From assembly GCA_029204225.1 (NCBI GenBank), contig CM055096.1, forward strand, positions 4,839,766-4,903,765: a DNA stretch of 64,000 nt. The letters run 5' to 3'. The notes beneath the pieces are model-generated. The model was not told the DNA's origin. It worked only from the letters and a program-made list of their open reading frames with translations, and did no database searches. The DNA is from Diphasiastrum complanatum. Lineage: Eukaryota; Streptophyta; Lycopodiopsida; Lycopodiales; Lycopodiaceae. Every line of letters begins with the position of its first letter. Position 1 is the first letter of the stretch. The position numbers were made by a program, and so were the translations under genes. Below, in pieces: positions 13,134-25,090 of this stretch.

Positions 13134-13680
13134 GATGTATGTAATGATATCGACCAGGCTAGATTTTGCAATCACCATCAGTTCCTTGAGTCAGTACATG
13201 ACCAATCCTAGCATGATCCACTAGAAAACTCTTATCAGAGCAATCAAATATGTATGAGCTACTATCAACCTCTGTATATGCTATGGTGATGGTAACTCAT
13301 CCGATATCCATACTCTTCATGGATATATAGATGCAAATTGGGTAGGCGATGTTGACACCGAAAAATCTAAATACATTGCAATCTCTCAAGCTACCAAAGA
13401 GGCAATTTGGTTGAGAAATTTACTATCTGATATTGGTCTCAGATAGTCTGCTCCAACAATGATACATTTTGATAATCAGAGTGCTATTACATTATCTATC
13501 AATCCTAGATATCATTCTAGGAGCAAGCACATCAAAATTAGATATCACTACATCAAGAGCAAGATACTAAACAAAAAGGTAAGTCTGAAATTTTCCAGAA
13601 TCCAATACATGGTAGCTGATATATTTACAAAAGGTTAAATCATAAAACACACAAGAATTTTTGTGCTATCTTGAATTTAA
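13134..13680 (+). pseudogene. Copia RT/RNase H fragment
   Basis: The plus strand reads RLDFAITISSLSQYM, then GYIDANWVGDVDTEKS, ATKEAIWLRNLL, and HSRSKHIKIRYHYIK and VADIFTK. These are in the order of the Copia RNase H domain. Several in-frame stops are present (for example at 13228-13230). The upstream part of the polyprotein is missing. Confidence 0.88.
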
Positions 13681-13703
13681 AAATCAAGGCATTCAAGGAT
13701 CCA

Positions 13704-13716
13704 AATTAAGGGGGGC
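13704..13716 (+). other. Copia polypurine tract
   Basis: AATTAAGGGGGGC lies directly before a TGTTGGA LTR start and downstream of the RNase H end. This is the canonical plus-strand priming site for the Copia remnant at 13134-13680. Confidence 0.8.
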
Positions 13717-14360
13717 TGTTGGATTGCTATCCTCTCCATCCCTATTCTTTGCTAATCTAGATCCATTCATTAAGTTGCTGTAAATATTTGTATAGTCGCA
13801 TACTCTACAGAAATACACTTGTTTTCTGACAGTCTGTAGAAATACAAAGGAATCAGTGACAGTGTTCCCCAATAGTTTGTCAACCTTCTCTTATTCGGCT
13901 ATCCTCGATTGTTCGTCCATACTCGATAGTTTGGTTATCCCTAACCATCATGTCGTAGAAGCGCTTTTTCTTTTTGTTGTTTTTTGTGTTCGTCCTCTAT
14001 TCTGATTTGCGAACAATTTTCTATCTTTAAATCTTCTTTTCGTGCGAAAGCTCTTACGGGATCTCAGACACTCGACTATGCATCACAGAACATATTTTAT
14101 TCTAGCAATCAAGAGACACAGCACAAGGCCAAGAGATACACGAAATAGAATGACTATAGTGTCAGTTTGGTTTTGGAGCAAGATCGTCAATGTCTCGCTC
14201 GTTGGTGGATTGACTCTCTGCTCTTTCGCTATGTTCTGCTTGCTGGCAGACTTTCATGCATAACTATGGTATTTTGCTTTCTTACTCTATTTGCTACGTC
14301 TCTCTCTATTTCTTACAGATCTCTGTATTCTCTATCTCTCTTCTTTTTCTCTTTTTCTTC
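13717..14360 (+). mobile_element. Copia 3' LTR (right end approximate)
   Basis: Begins TGTTGGATTGCTATCC immediately after the polypurine tract. It holds no coding sequence and ends in a pyrimidine-rich stretch. The CA end was chosen near 14360 and is uncertain, because the 5' LTR is not in the window. Confidence 0.55.
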
Positions 14361-14449
14361 ACTATTTTTGTTATGATCCAGAGAGGATCTTTTAGACTTC
14401 CATATGTGGAGTTTACAAGATAGATAAACGTAGAATCACAAGACTAGTT

Positions 14450-16680
14450 AATGCTAATTAACTAGTTAGTTAGTCTCCGTCGTTGTTATTCCTTTCAGTT
14501 GGGCATGAAGCCCATTGAGCTGCTAGCTGGCAGCAGGAAGGATTTCTCTTCATTTGTGTTGATCCTCTGAATGTAGACAACTATCATATTATTATGATGA
14601 GCCACACTATGACTAAGCTCTATCGTTCGGTTATGCAGTCTATCATCAGCACTCATGCAAAGATAGAGGAGTTATATGCTATGGGACAGACAAGTTTTAG
14701 AGTAGGCTACTCCACAGCAGATCAGATATTCATATTGAGATGTATCATTGAGGCAACTAAGTTCAGAAAACAAAGAGTCTATTGCTGTTTTGTGGACTTT
14801 CGCAAAGCATTTGATTTAGTTCCGTGACACTTGCTGCTCCAGCGTCTGGCATCCCTTGGTTTCTCACATGAGATCATTGCTGCTATCATCACATTATATG
14901 AGAGAGTTTTGGCCAGATTTTGTGATGGAGATGGATGGTCTTCAAATATTCATAGTACGGTCGGAGTAAAGCATGGATGTCCTTTATCACCCACCCTTTT
15001 TGCTTTATACATTGACGACTTTGAGCGTATTATTTGGGAAGAAGGGGGGATGGCTATCCTTTAGCAAATATTGTTATTCCCATCCTTCTTTATGCAGATG
15101 ACGTTTTACTATATAGTTCAGCTACAGGACTTCAGCAACATTTGAATGCTTTGTATACTTTCTATCAGATATGGGGGTTGATGGTGAACATTGTAAAGAC
15201 TAACGTTATGGTGTTTAACACCAACAGACAGCATATGAGAGACACTATGTTCTATTTTGATGGACAACCTCTAGAGATAGTAGCATCTTACACATACCTG
15301 GGTGTCCTCTTTTTTGGCCCATTGCTTTCATTTTGACTAGCTGTATTGGCTAGGCTCCGCAAGGGGCGCTCTGCTCTTGTTCAGATGGAGAGGTTTTCCT
15401 CTACTTATTATGTGCACGATCCAGACACATGATGTCGTCTCTTTTCTTTTATTGTTTCTCTAGTGGCACTATACACAGTAGAGACATGGTGCCCAGGCTT
15501 ATCTAGAGATACTTGGAGTGATATCTCGCATTTAAAGATTCACATGCTTAGCCGGATGATTCAGGCCAAGCAGTCCATTCCTCATGAGATTATTCTGGTG
15601 GAGTTTGCTTCCCCTCCACTACTTGTCGAGGCTAGTTTTAGAATTATCACATTCATTCACAGAATCTCAGATCTTGATTTCTCCAGATACGTGGTAGCGG
15701 CTTTTACATTCTCTCGCACTTTGGCTGGGCAGTAGGCTAATTCTTCATGGTTTCAGTATGCTTCGTAATTTCTACATAGTTGGGGATTATCTATGTCTGA
15801 CCTCCCCAATGGGACTCATGCGCTCATTCGTAGATGGATCTATAGAGCATACATACATACTGTTTGGTCTCATCTTGATCCTTCACAGGTTAAGCTTTAG
15901 TTCTACCGCATTCACTTTCTTCACTTAGATGCTTCAGGGCTTCCCGTTAGACCGAGTTATCTCTCTCAGCCATTGTCTTTTGGCCTGCGCTACCGCATTG
16001 GTCAGCTTCAGTCTCTTCTCATCAGCTCGCTATTGAGACTGGCAGATACGCAAACATGCCACGCCCATTACAGATTTGTCGGTGCTGTACATTAGAGGAG
16101 GTTGAGGATGAGTTTCACTTTATTTTCTTATGTCCAACTTATTATGAGATCAGAGGCAAATACCACTGTCTTTATTGAGACACTCCACTCATGCTTGGTT
16201 TCTTCTTTGCCTATCCCGATGCGAGATGTGTTGGTTTACTTTTGCGAGAGTTGTTCTCCTTGAGATCTTCACTTATGCTGGGTGATCAGGATGTTGACCA
16301 CAGCCAGCCACATATTACACTTTTCTTTCAGAAAAGAGTTAGGGAGGATAGTTCTGATAGTGAGATTGACATTCCAACTCGCTAACAGAAGCTCTAGCAT
16401 CTTTCTCGATCATCCAGAGTTCGTCATCAGAGGCCACCATGTGTCTCACACTAGATCACACAGTTTTTCTCTTTCAGCTAGTGAGTTGTACTCCTCCGTG
16501 TAGCTGGTGGTTAAGCTACTGCTTTTGTACCCTCACCATAGCTGGAGGTTAAGCTTTGGTTTTATTTCCAATTTATTCTGTTTTTTAGCTCTAGCGGATA
16601 GAAATAAGTCTCCTTTCTGATGTACTTTTTCTTTGTCTTATGTGCCCAAGGGCACCCGAAAGACATTAATATATTCTATT
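14450..16680 (+). pseudogene. Non-LTR (LINE-type) retrotransposon, reverse transcriptase and C-terminus
   Basis: In order on the plus strand: FRVGYSTADQIF, CCFVDFRKAFD (RT block with the first catalytic Asp), VKHGCPLSPTLFALYIDD, the active-site YADD at 15091-15102, then TYLGVLF. Further on, a Cys/His motif at about 16065-16165 (CRCCTLEEVEDEFHF..LCP) matches the zinc-binding region after the RT domain of LINEs. Breaks include TGA in place of Arg at 14825-14827, a shift in a G-run near 15045, and stops near 15335, 15432 and 15733. The endonuclease is absent, so it is 5' truncated as LINEs often are. The 3' end has ATATTC-type repeats that pass into the CT microsatellite. Confidence 0.88.
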
Positions 16681-16685
16681 CTATT

Positions 16686-16853
<168 letters not shown>

Positions 16854-16956
16854 GGAAATTTTGTAATATTGATATATCAACTGAGGTGGTAATAATCTAG
16901 CATTGTTCAGACACAAATTGCCACTATTTACCAGATATCTATTTTTGAAAAGTAAA

Positions 16957-17540
16957 AATGTAAGAACAGATGTTGGAATGCACCTCAGAATAGGAGATCC
17001 TATACTGCCTTGAACAGATCCACATATTTCGATGTTTGTTCTGACCTCCACTGATTCCCACCCATTATTAATAGATTCATCAATAAATGCAAAGAATTGT
17101 TGATAAATTTGGAAATATATTTTCATAAATCCTAATGTAAAATAAAATTGAATGTATTCCTACACTACAAAACTTGCATCTACAACAAAAGATAGGACAT
17201 AAACATTTATGTAAAAATTTATGAGTAGAGGTATACAATCTAGTATATAATCTGTTTATGAATTGTAAAAATGTATGAGCAGAGGTCGGAATGCACCTCG
17301 GAATAAGCCTTACTGCCTTAAACAGATCCACATATCATCGAGATCTATTTCGACCTCCACTGATTCCCACCCTAGTTGATAGATGTACCCATTATCAATT
17401 GATCTATAAATAAAAGCACAGATTTGTTTTTAAGATGTGTAGATTTGTTTTCATAAATCCTAATGCAAATAAAATTGAATGTAGTCTTACACTACAAAAT
17501 GTGGATCTACAACAAAAAATAGAAGACAAACTGCTACAAA
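16957..17540. repeat. Two tandem units of about 310 bp, with diverged relatives to 18070
   Basis: Unit 1 (about 16957-17205) and unit 2 (about 17269-17537) share GGAATGCACCTCNGAATA, ACAGATCCACATAT, GACCTCCACTGATTCCCACC, TTTTCATAAATCCTAATG and CTACAACAAAA in the same order. Partial relatives lie at 17738-17875 and 17995-18100. Each unit also contains an inverted CGGAATA...TATTCCG-like pair. No protein could be assigned, although the minus strand repeatedly encodes IPRCIPTS-like words. Confidence 0.8.
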
Positions 17541-18099
17541 ATTGTACAAGTACCTAGAACTGCTATTAGTTGTGTTAGTTAGCTGCTTGGATGGTGTTAG
17601 AGCCAAAAAATTGACATACAAAGCTACAAAACAATGTCATAACAAAAATCCATACAACTATTGCCTCATTGGAAAATCATAAAACTAGTCATCACAATTG
17701 AAGATTCTGCTTAAAAAAATAAGTAAACTTCAAAAATGTATAATAAAATTCACATATCTGTCACTGGAAATCTCAAAAAAACATGTAAGAGGAGGTTGGA
17801 ACAGCCCTCGGAATAGACATTAGTATACTGTTAAAATCAGCATGGTCTATTCCGACCTCCATTCTGACCCTACAAGTATCTGGGATTTGCTTTAGAATTT
17901 GTGCCCCAAATCCTATGATGATTTTACAAAAAGAACAACAAAGATCCATATCGAATCCTGTATATGCACCGAAAAACTCAATGGCTAGTTGAGGATTTTG
18001 CATCGAAACAGCCATCGAAATAGGTGTTGATCTAACAAATCCAACAAATTCGTATATTTCGATAGGCATTCCAACCCTCTAGAAGTCTGAATCTACAAC

Positions 18100-18640
18100 A
18101 ACCTCAACTATGGATCTACAACACCCTCATTCAGCACCTCACTTGGATCTACAGCACCCTAAAGTATCTGATAAATTGAAAATAAGACATCGAAATATCC
18201 ATCGAAATAACAAATCCCTCAGATTCGCCTATTCCGATGGCCATTCCGACTTGTCTCCTACCTTTACAAAACTCTTGTATATCCGCCGACTCCTTTGCCT
18301 CAAAATAAACATGCATAGAAAATGTGGTGTCAATAAAACCAAACTGAAAGAGCAAGAGCAACAAGCAAAGTGCAAGATGAGCAAGAGCAACAAGCAAAAT
18401 GCAAGAGGAGGAAGCAAAGAGCAATAGCAAGAGAAGCAAGAGGAACACTCAAATGTGAGGAGAATAAGGAGATTGAGGAGGATAAAGAGGGTGAGCAAGG
18501 ATCAACACACAAGGAAGAGGACAAAGGCACCAAGTACGTCCCTTGATACCATCACCCACTCCTCTTCCCTCTTTGAAATGTTGCAGCAATGGTCAATCTT
18601 TTCAAAATTTGCAAGAATCTGTCTGACCCTCGGTATACAC
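18100..18640. repeat. Low-complexity, purine-rich sequence
   Basis: 18345-18440 is made of GAGCAAGAGCAACAAGCAAA-type words, like 3220-3420. 18110-18300 still shows short pieces of the upstream repeat family (CCATCGAAAT, ATTCCGA). No gene is seen. Confidence 0.6.
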
Positions 18641-18641
18641 C

Positions 18642-19280
18642 TCACATTAGCTTCAGTATTTCGAGGCTGAACAAACTTTGTTTTCCAGATACATTACTTG
18701 AATTTACACCAAGATAACATCCATCCACTTGCATAGCACCATCTACACAAGAAGATCTGCCAAAAGATGTTCCACTCTTAATAAGAGCTTGATACTCAAG
18801 ATCCATTGCTTGGATCCACTCCTCTTCTTTCCTTGCTTGATCTACACTTGTAGGTTCATCCAAAGAGGTTAGGAAAGCCACATAATTTCCAGACTACTTG
18901 CTTACCGTTTTGATCATATGTGAGCCTTAAAGGTACTTGTCTTTCCCTTGATATTCTCCTTGGCTTTTGACTTGATGAAGGTCCATCATCATCACCATCC
19001 AAAGTAGGATCATTTTCATCAGCATCAAGAATGTTAAATACATCCACACTGCCATCAATTATGCTTGAAGACACTTTTGAAATATTCTCCTCATCAAAAA
19101 TGACATCTCTACCAACAATCACTTTGTTAGTAGAAGGAATGTAAACCTTGTAAGCTTTACTCACCTCACTACATCCAACAAAAATACCTCTTTTTGAAGA
19201 TGAATTCTCCTTGGTCCTATCATCAAGAGTATAATACCTGTGCATCAACCATTTTAAGCTTTGTATAGGCTGTTGCACTT
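18642..19280 (-). pseudogene. Copia integrase C-terminus/RT start fragment
   Basis: The minus strand reads KRGIFVGCSEVSKAYKVYIP, then VIVGRDVIFDEE, an acidic linker, RLTYDQNGKQV, then a frame change to FLTSLDEPTSVDQARKEEEW. This matches the conserved stretch from the Copia integrase C-terminus to the start of the reverse transcriptase. There is no catalytic core on either side, so it is a short relic. Confidence 0.85.
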
Positions 19281-19571
19281 GTCACTAGTATTTTCTTGAT
19301 ATGGCTCCTCGCTTGTTTGTGAGTGTGTGTAATAGAGTTCATCTTTATACAAATCGGATAACACACACTGTCACATGTGCTTTGAATCCCCTTGCCCAAT
19401 GTAAATTTAAATTGTAATTATGAAATTGTAAATGGCTAAGTCACTAGCCTATGGAGACAATTGTAAATTGCAATACAAATGTCTGTTATAGTGACTAAAT
19501 CCGAGATGGCCAAGGGGGTACTGGGTCTCATGAGAGTCTGCTGGACTGACCTCCTAAAAAGTAGAAAGGGT

Positions 19572-19713
19572 TGACCGATCAATGTGACATATGTCATATG
19601 CTCATTGAGACACTTGGTCCAGTGCATGAGTGATACTTGTATGGACAGGTCAACAGGACATGTGTCATATGCTCATTGGGACATTTGATCAAATGCATGA
19701 GTGACACGTGTCA
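19572..19713. repeat. Tandem duplication of about 75 bp
   Basis: Two copies share GTCATATGCTCATTG, GACA, CATGAGTGA and ACNTGT in order (about 19572-19638 and 19646-19713). Confidence 0.75.
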
Positions 19714-20028
19714 GACTGTCCACCTACTAGCTTGCCTATGTGTCAAGGTATTGCCAAGTGGCAAGTGTCGGCTTCTGTGCATGGAGTTTGCCATGTGTCG
19801 ATGTTAGGATGTGTCAAGGTTAAGGGGTGCTTGAGGGGATATAGTGTGAGCCTGGTCAGACATTCCTCATTATGGTATTCCTATGCAGCTATGGTTGGGA
19901 GGAGACTTGCAGCAAAGCTCTCATGTTTTCTTGTTGATCTATGTACATTTGCTTGAGATTAATAAAGTGACAGATTTGTTGGATAATTTTGTGTATCTAC
20001 TTAGGGTTTCGTGAGCTTGTGTGCAACA
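19714..20028 (+). mobile_element. LTR fragment (left end not fixed)
   Basis: Non-coding stretch ending TGTGCAACA two bases before an initiator-Met-type primer site. AATAAAG at 19960-19966 could be its polyadenylation signal. The upstream boundary is unknown and may reach back through the 75-bp repeats. Confidence 0.5.
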
Positions 20029-20030
20029 TT

Positions 20031-20044
20031 TGGTCTCAGAGCAG
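20031..20044 (+). other. Primer-binding site, initiator Met-tRNA type
   Basis: TGGTCTCAGAGCAG differs by one base from the usual plant TGGTATCAGAGC site and follows an LTR-like CA end. Confidence 0.65.
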
Positions 20045-20391
20045 TTGCTTTCAAGACTTGTGTAGGATTTCTAAATCTGTTTGTAACTTCTTCAATACTA
20101 AGTACTTTTCAGATCTGTCAATTGCAAAAAGCTTCTTGTGGTAGGTCACTGATAGAGCAGGGGATTTTGCCTTCTGATTTGGTGATCATCCATAGTTTTT
20201 TTTTTCAATTGTTAGTTTGAAACCCTAGTTTGCTGATTTTTTGAGAAGAAGAGTCTATGTGTAGTTAGGACTTGGCTGTAGGAGGTCTATTCTATCCAGT
20301 TCTTCTAGGAATTCATTGCAATCTATCTATGTAGTGATTTGAGGTGCTGAAAGCTTGGCTTTGCTTTGTTTTTGCTACCTATTTTTCTGCT

Positions 20392-20640
20392 ATGGCATCA
20401 GCAAGCAACACCAATCAAGATTCACAGAGATTAGATGTTGTATGTTCCAAGGTGGATGCTATCGAAGCTACTATTAAGCTGGTTTTGGAGCAACTCAAAG
20501 GTAAAGGGGCTAGTGTTCCTCATAGAGTCAGTGGTGCAACTATGGAAGCAAAAAGGACATTGTCAACGGGCCATGAAGCTGAGTTGGGATTTTGAAAGAG
20601 AAAGCTATGAAATTTTAGCATGCTAAAATTGATGATTTCT
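20392..20640 (+). pseudogene. Retrotransposon gag N-terminus, decayed
   Basis: ATG at 20392 gives MASASNTNQDSQRLDVV, a short predicted coiled-coil (KVDAIEATIKLVLEQLKG) and then a stop at 20593. Coding traces (DDFYLVAKSRCASRFGQ) continue in another frame to about 20720. Position after a primer site and the coiled-coil N-terminus suit an LTR-retrotransposon gag. No pol remains. Confidence 0.5.
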
Positions 20641-20719
20641 ATCTTGTAGCTAAATCTAGATGTGCATCCAGATTTGGTCAAGATCTTGTTGATCCATTAA
20701 GTATGTTTTGGATCTAATT

Positions 20720-22020
20720 TTTCACATCATTGACCCGGGAGTACCGTCTGATTAGGACGACCAATTTTGAATTCTACAACATGGTTACCTTTTGAAGTGA
20801 TTTGTTTTATACATAATGTGCTGTCTACTCTGGTTAAACTTGTGCCTTTATATCATCTAACATCCATTTTGGAAGAGTAGAAAGCTCAAAGAGAACATGG
20901 TTCAATTGATCCATTTGTAGCATTGAACTTTTTTGCAATCAACCATTCAAGCACCATACCAATTTTTTGATGAGTTTGATCGACATTGGTGGATTAAAGT
21001 TTTTTGAAGAGCAAAAACTCAGTTTGCTTAGCTTGGGAGATCCAAAACTCATCTGAAGAATGGATTCAGACTCATCCTCAACTATTCTACAATAGACTGG
21101 ATTTTAGTCCCTTGTGAAAAATAAAAAATCTAAAACTTAATCGGGTTCTAGAAAAAGTCATTAAACTATGCCAAGGGTAAGGTCTACACACAAGCAAAAT
21201 AGGTGTTCAAATCATATCTTGGAGTGATCATTAAGATCCATACGTAGGATTTCCTTTCATTGTTCACCCCCCTTGAGAAGATCAACCTCTTGAAGAGAAG
21301 ATCTAGAGCCAAGGATGCCTAGAAAAACCCAAAAGATACCAAGATCCAAGAAAGGATAGAAACCAAACCAAGAAAACCCAAAAAGAAGAAGATAAGATGA
21401 TGAATCTCAACCAAAGATCTAAGCCATTCCACTTCTAATTACTCACCCGGTTGAAGATCCAAAACCCTTTCTCCCTCTAGATCCGACCAATTAGGCAAGC
21501 ACAGAAAGGGTCCAACAACAATCATTCATTTAGCATTCATCAATATTTAGTACTAAAATCACCTCAAAACACCAAAAACTCAAAGCAAGAGATGTTCTTA
21601 CTATAAAGAGTAAAAATGAGTACATAGTGGAAACCTCATTACATGTCTTTGACATGGGTAAAAGCATGACAAAAACAAATGTCCATTACATCTCATAAGG
21701 GGCTTCTAACACCTATAGTTACAAAAAAGATAACAAAACCAATCTTTAATAGAAATTTTACCTTGAGAGTCTATTTTTTTTATAACAACATGAACTTTAC
21801 AAGTTGAAATTTTGAAAGCTAACACTTTCACGCATAGTCCACACAACTTTAATAACTAGAAGGCTACTTCTAACAGCTTCAAACTTCTCTTTGCTAAGAG
21901 GTTTTGTGAGAATGTCAAAAAATTAATCCTACTTATTACATCACTTTGGTGTTTGTGTTAAGCTTCTAAGAAACAATAGCAATTATGATGGCAATGACTA
22001 GCTCGATCATAATGTCGTAG
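20720..22020. other. Decayed gag remainder and unassigned sequence
   Basis: Weak coding traces in mixed frames reach about 21060 (for example FFEEQKLSLLSLGDPKL). Beyond that no gene or repeat family is recognised. 21240-21500 is purine-rich. Confidence 0.4.
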
Positions 22021-22029
22021 ACCATTTTT

Positions 22030-22047
22030 TCGGCGCCATTGTCGGGG
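22030..22047 (+). other. Degenerate tRNA-Asp primer-binding site
   Basis: TCGGCGCCATTGTCGGGG resembles the plant tRNA-Asp site TGGCGCCGTTGCCGGGG with three changes. It suggests a plus-strand Gypsy (Athila-like) leader starts here. Confidence 0.5.
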
Positions 22048-22820
22048 AGATGATGCTAAACAATCCTAGGAATGGATCTTTTGTTTGTATTTTTCTACTA
22101 CTTTTCTTTTTTTTGACAGGTTTATTACTCAACCTAGTGATTTTGTTTACTTTTTTGTTATTTTTATTACTCACCACTTTTTCAAAGAGAAAAGCAGACA
22201 CTGATGCACCATGTGTCAGCTCGGCAAATAATGTTTACTACTCGCCCACTGTGATTATTACTCGTCGATTACAAAATCTCGAGATTCTCTCAGTATTTTT
22301 ACTCGCCCTCTTTATAGAGCTCCCTACACAATTAGATCTCTCATCAAAAAACTCGGCGAGTAATCAGGCTATTATTCGCCAAACCCCATTACTCGCAAAG
22401 TTGATTATTTGTATTTTTTTTCAATTTAATTACTCGCCATCAGTACAGGTGCTCAGAGCCCTCAAATCTAGCATTCTGCAGCTCGACGAGTAACAAGCTA
22501 TTACTTATCTATAAATCGTCAGTTCAAATGTCATGGCATTTTTTAAATTCTCATCTTTTTTTTATTACTCATAGACTTTGATCTTTTGCAATTCTCTTAG
22601 TATCATTACTCGCCATCAGTACAATAGCAAGTATAGCACTTGATCTATCATATGCCAAACTAGTGAGTAATGATTTATTACTTACCAAAAACTCTTCTTT
22701 ACTCGCCCTCTTCATATTGTGTTCTGATCATCATCCACAGTCCATAGGCATCTCGGCGAATAATTAGCATTACTCACCTATTGCTCGCCTCTGCCTATAC
22801 TTGCCATCAAAGAAATTTAA
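22048..22820 (+). repeat. Gypsy-like leader with many TTACTCGCC / GGCGAGTAA words
   Basis: At least eight TTACTCGCC-like words (such as those near 22243, 22301, 22431, 22610 and 22694) mix with inverted GGCGAGTAAT forms (near 22358, 22486 and 22754). TTACTCGCCATCAGTACA occurs twice, at about 22431 and 22610. The frames crossing it are low-complexity hydrophobic and unlikely to be genes. Confidence 0.6.
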
Positions 22821-23134
22821 ATTTTTTTTGGGACAGATTTGAGTGACTAACCATCAGAATCCATCTATCTTTTCTGATCTTTCCTGATTGACTTTTAGTT
22901 TTTGCAGCACTTATTTTTTTTTCCACTTGATCTTTTATTTGATCTCAATCTCTGATCTTGATCTGATTTCGATTTCACCTCGGTTTTGATCCACATCTCG
23001 ATCCATCATCTGATCTCTTGAAAAGATCTACAAAAATATCTAAAATAAAGAGAAAAAAATACCAAAAATAGCCACACCTTCTGTTTCGGTATGGAGATTA
23101 TCAACCCTGGATCCCTCTGATATTGAGAAATTTT

Positions 23135-25020
23135 TCAACATACCCATAGAAATACATCATGAAGACGTTGACATAGATCCACCACCGATGGAAGATTGCT
23201 CTTAGTAGTGTGCAAAAGAGAAGTGTCTTTAGACAAAATAAATGCATCATTTACATAAAGAGATATGTGAACTGAAGTGGCGCCTATATGCTTCGAATAA
23301 ACATTACAGTCAGCTGAATTGTTTGCAAATCCGCCACAAAATAGCATTATCATTTACATTTTCATGAGAGATGCTAGCTAATGCAACTGAATTAGAGAGT
23401 GCGTAAAGATTTTCGACTCTAGTGCATGTAGTCAGAGTAGTATCTTTCTCGAATATTGTACACTGCTCAAATGAGAAAGTAACAGTGTAGCCCTCATCAG
23501 TTATCTTAGAGACTGATAATAGGTTCTTTGATAGCCGAGGAATGTGAAGGACATTGGGAACACAAATAGATAGATCATTGTTGAATGTGATCTCGACTAT
23601 CCCTTTGCGTTCTATGCGTATGGTGCTTGAATCTCCGAGGTAGATGAATTGATCTCTGCTGTAAGCTGCATACTTGGTAAACCATTCCTTGCGAGAGGTC
23701 ATGTGTTGGGTAGTGTCGTTGTCCAGGTACCAGGTATCACAGTCTTCGTTGATGTTGTTGTAAGCCATTAAAGAATGTGTATCTTGCTCCTTGAATTCCG
23801 CCGTGTTGGAGGAGTCTGGCTGCTGCTGCTGTTGTTGCTTCTTTGCCTCGTTGTAGATGCGGATGCAACACTCCTTGATGTCGTGATTGGCTCTCTTGCA
23901 ATATCTGTAGAAAAGCTTCTTGCGCGATCCACCATGCTCACCTTGAGTGTGAGGCTTCTGCTATTGCTGCTTCACTTGATTCTTGCCCTTGGAATAGTCT
24001 TTCTTCTTGGTGTACAAGGCCATGGATTTGCCTTTGATGGACAGGCCACTGGTCTTTCTCCGTATTTCTTCTTGAAGAAGATGACCGATCACCTTTTGAA
24101 GAGTGAGGTTGGGTTGTGTGGAGATCATCACCACAAAGTGTTCATACAACTTTGGAAGAGAAGAAAGCAAGGTCACATTAGAGGAGTTCTAAATCCAAAA
24201 AAGACCCTTTGTAAAGAATCTTTTTACATTTTTTCTCAAATTTTTCTTACAAATGGACCAATCAAAACACTCAAATTTGAAATCTACGTAACGTAACTTT
24301 TTGAGTCCACATTTTGATTTCATAATAAAAATGGCATAACTTTTTAGTGGTAAGTTCGAATTCAGCAAAGTTTGGTGCATTGAAAAGCGCTCAACAAGGG
24401 CTTTCCAATGATTTGTTAGATCACATAATTCTGAGCTACGATTAAAAAGTTATGGCAAGTCAAAAGTATTAGTGTTATAATATTTTAATAATAAAAAGAA
24501 CATCTTGCACGAATTCTTAAAGGGTCGTTTTGGAACTCAAAACTCCTCTAATGTAACGACATCATCATCTTGGATAGAACAAGGGTACAGTTGATAACTG
24601 ATCCAATAAAGGCTTGAAGCTGTTGATGTGAGAAGTTATGGCAGTAGAATCAGACATGCTGAGAGTAAAGAATTTCTTTCTAAGATGTAATCTAGTGGTT
24701 ACATCATGAGTCTCATAGAGATTTGATAACAAATCTAATGCATCCTTAGAGGTTTTGCATGTGGTAATGTGGGATATTTGGGAGTCGGCCAGATTGAGTG
24801 TGATACATGCTAAGGCCTTCTGATCTTTGATCTTCCATGCCTTTGCTTGATCACCATCTTCTGGTTTCAGGTCAGCACCTTCTAGTACATCCCAAAGATC
24901 GCTATCTATCAACATCATCTGGAATTTTAACTTCCAGATGTAGAAGCTAGAACCATTGAACTTGTCAATGATTCTAGCTTCGCTGGATGATGAAGATGAA
25001 GAGCTACCTATATGAGACAT
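23135..25020 (-). pseudogene. Copia gag-protease with RT fragment, internally deleted
   Basis: ATG at 25020 starts gag (MSHIGSSSSSSSSEARIIDK), with a UBN2-type core (GSSFYIWKLKFQMMLI). Gag is split by the MITE at 24176-24553 and resumes with LLSSLPKLYEHFVVMI. A degenerate zinc knuckle at about 23880 has lost its first Cys. The protease follows (WYLDNDTTQHMTS, where DSGA is expected, so the site is broken), then VPNVLHIPRLSKNLLSV. At about 23350 the sequence jumps to an RT piece with HISLYVNDAF (YVDD changed to YVND). Integrase and most of RT are deleted. Confidence 0.85.
24176..24553. mobile_element. MITE, copy 1 (378 bp, CATTAGAGGAGTT ends)
   Basis: Both ends carry CATTAGAGGAGTT as an inverted repeat, with imperfect pairing continuing for about 34 bases (to GACCCTTT). 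The element interrupts the Copia gag frame. Flanking triplets TCA and TAA differ by one base. It is nearly the same as copy 2 at 44824-45199. It has no coding capacity. The CA-start termini and 3-bp duplication at copy 2 suggest a CACTA-type non-autonomous element. Confidence 0.9.
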
Positions 25021-25073
25021 ACTAACAATAATACAAATAGAACACACTTAATCTCTCGGTTTATATGAGCTAT

Positions 25074-25085
25074 GCTCTGATACCA
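25074..25085 (-). other. Primer-binding site, initiator Met-tRNA
   Basis: TGGTATCAGAGC on the minus strand, 53 bases upstream of the Copia gag ATG at 25020. Confidence 0.9.
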
Positions 25086-25090
25086 ATCTA

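Noticed and set aside
22050-22493. 147-codon hydrophobic plus frame
   Set aside because: Low-complexity Leu/Phe-rich reading through the TTACTCGCC repeat area directly after a primer site; no domain and no plausible gene context.
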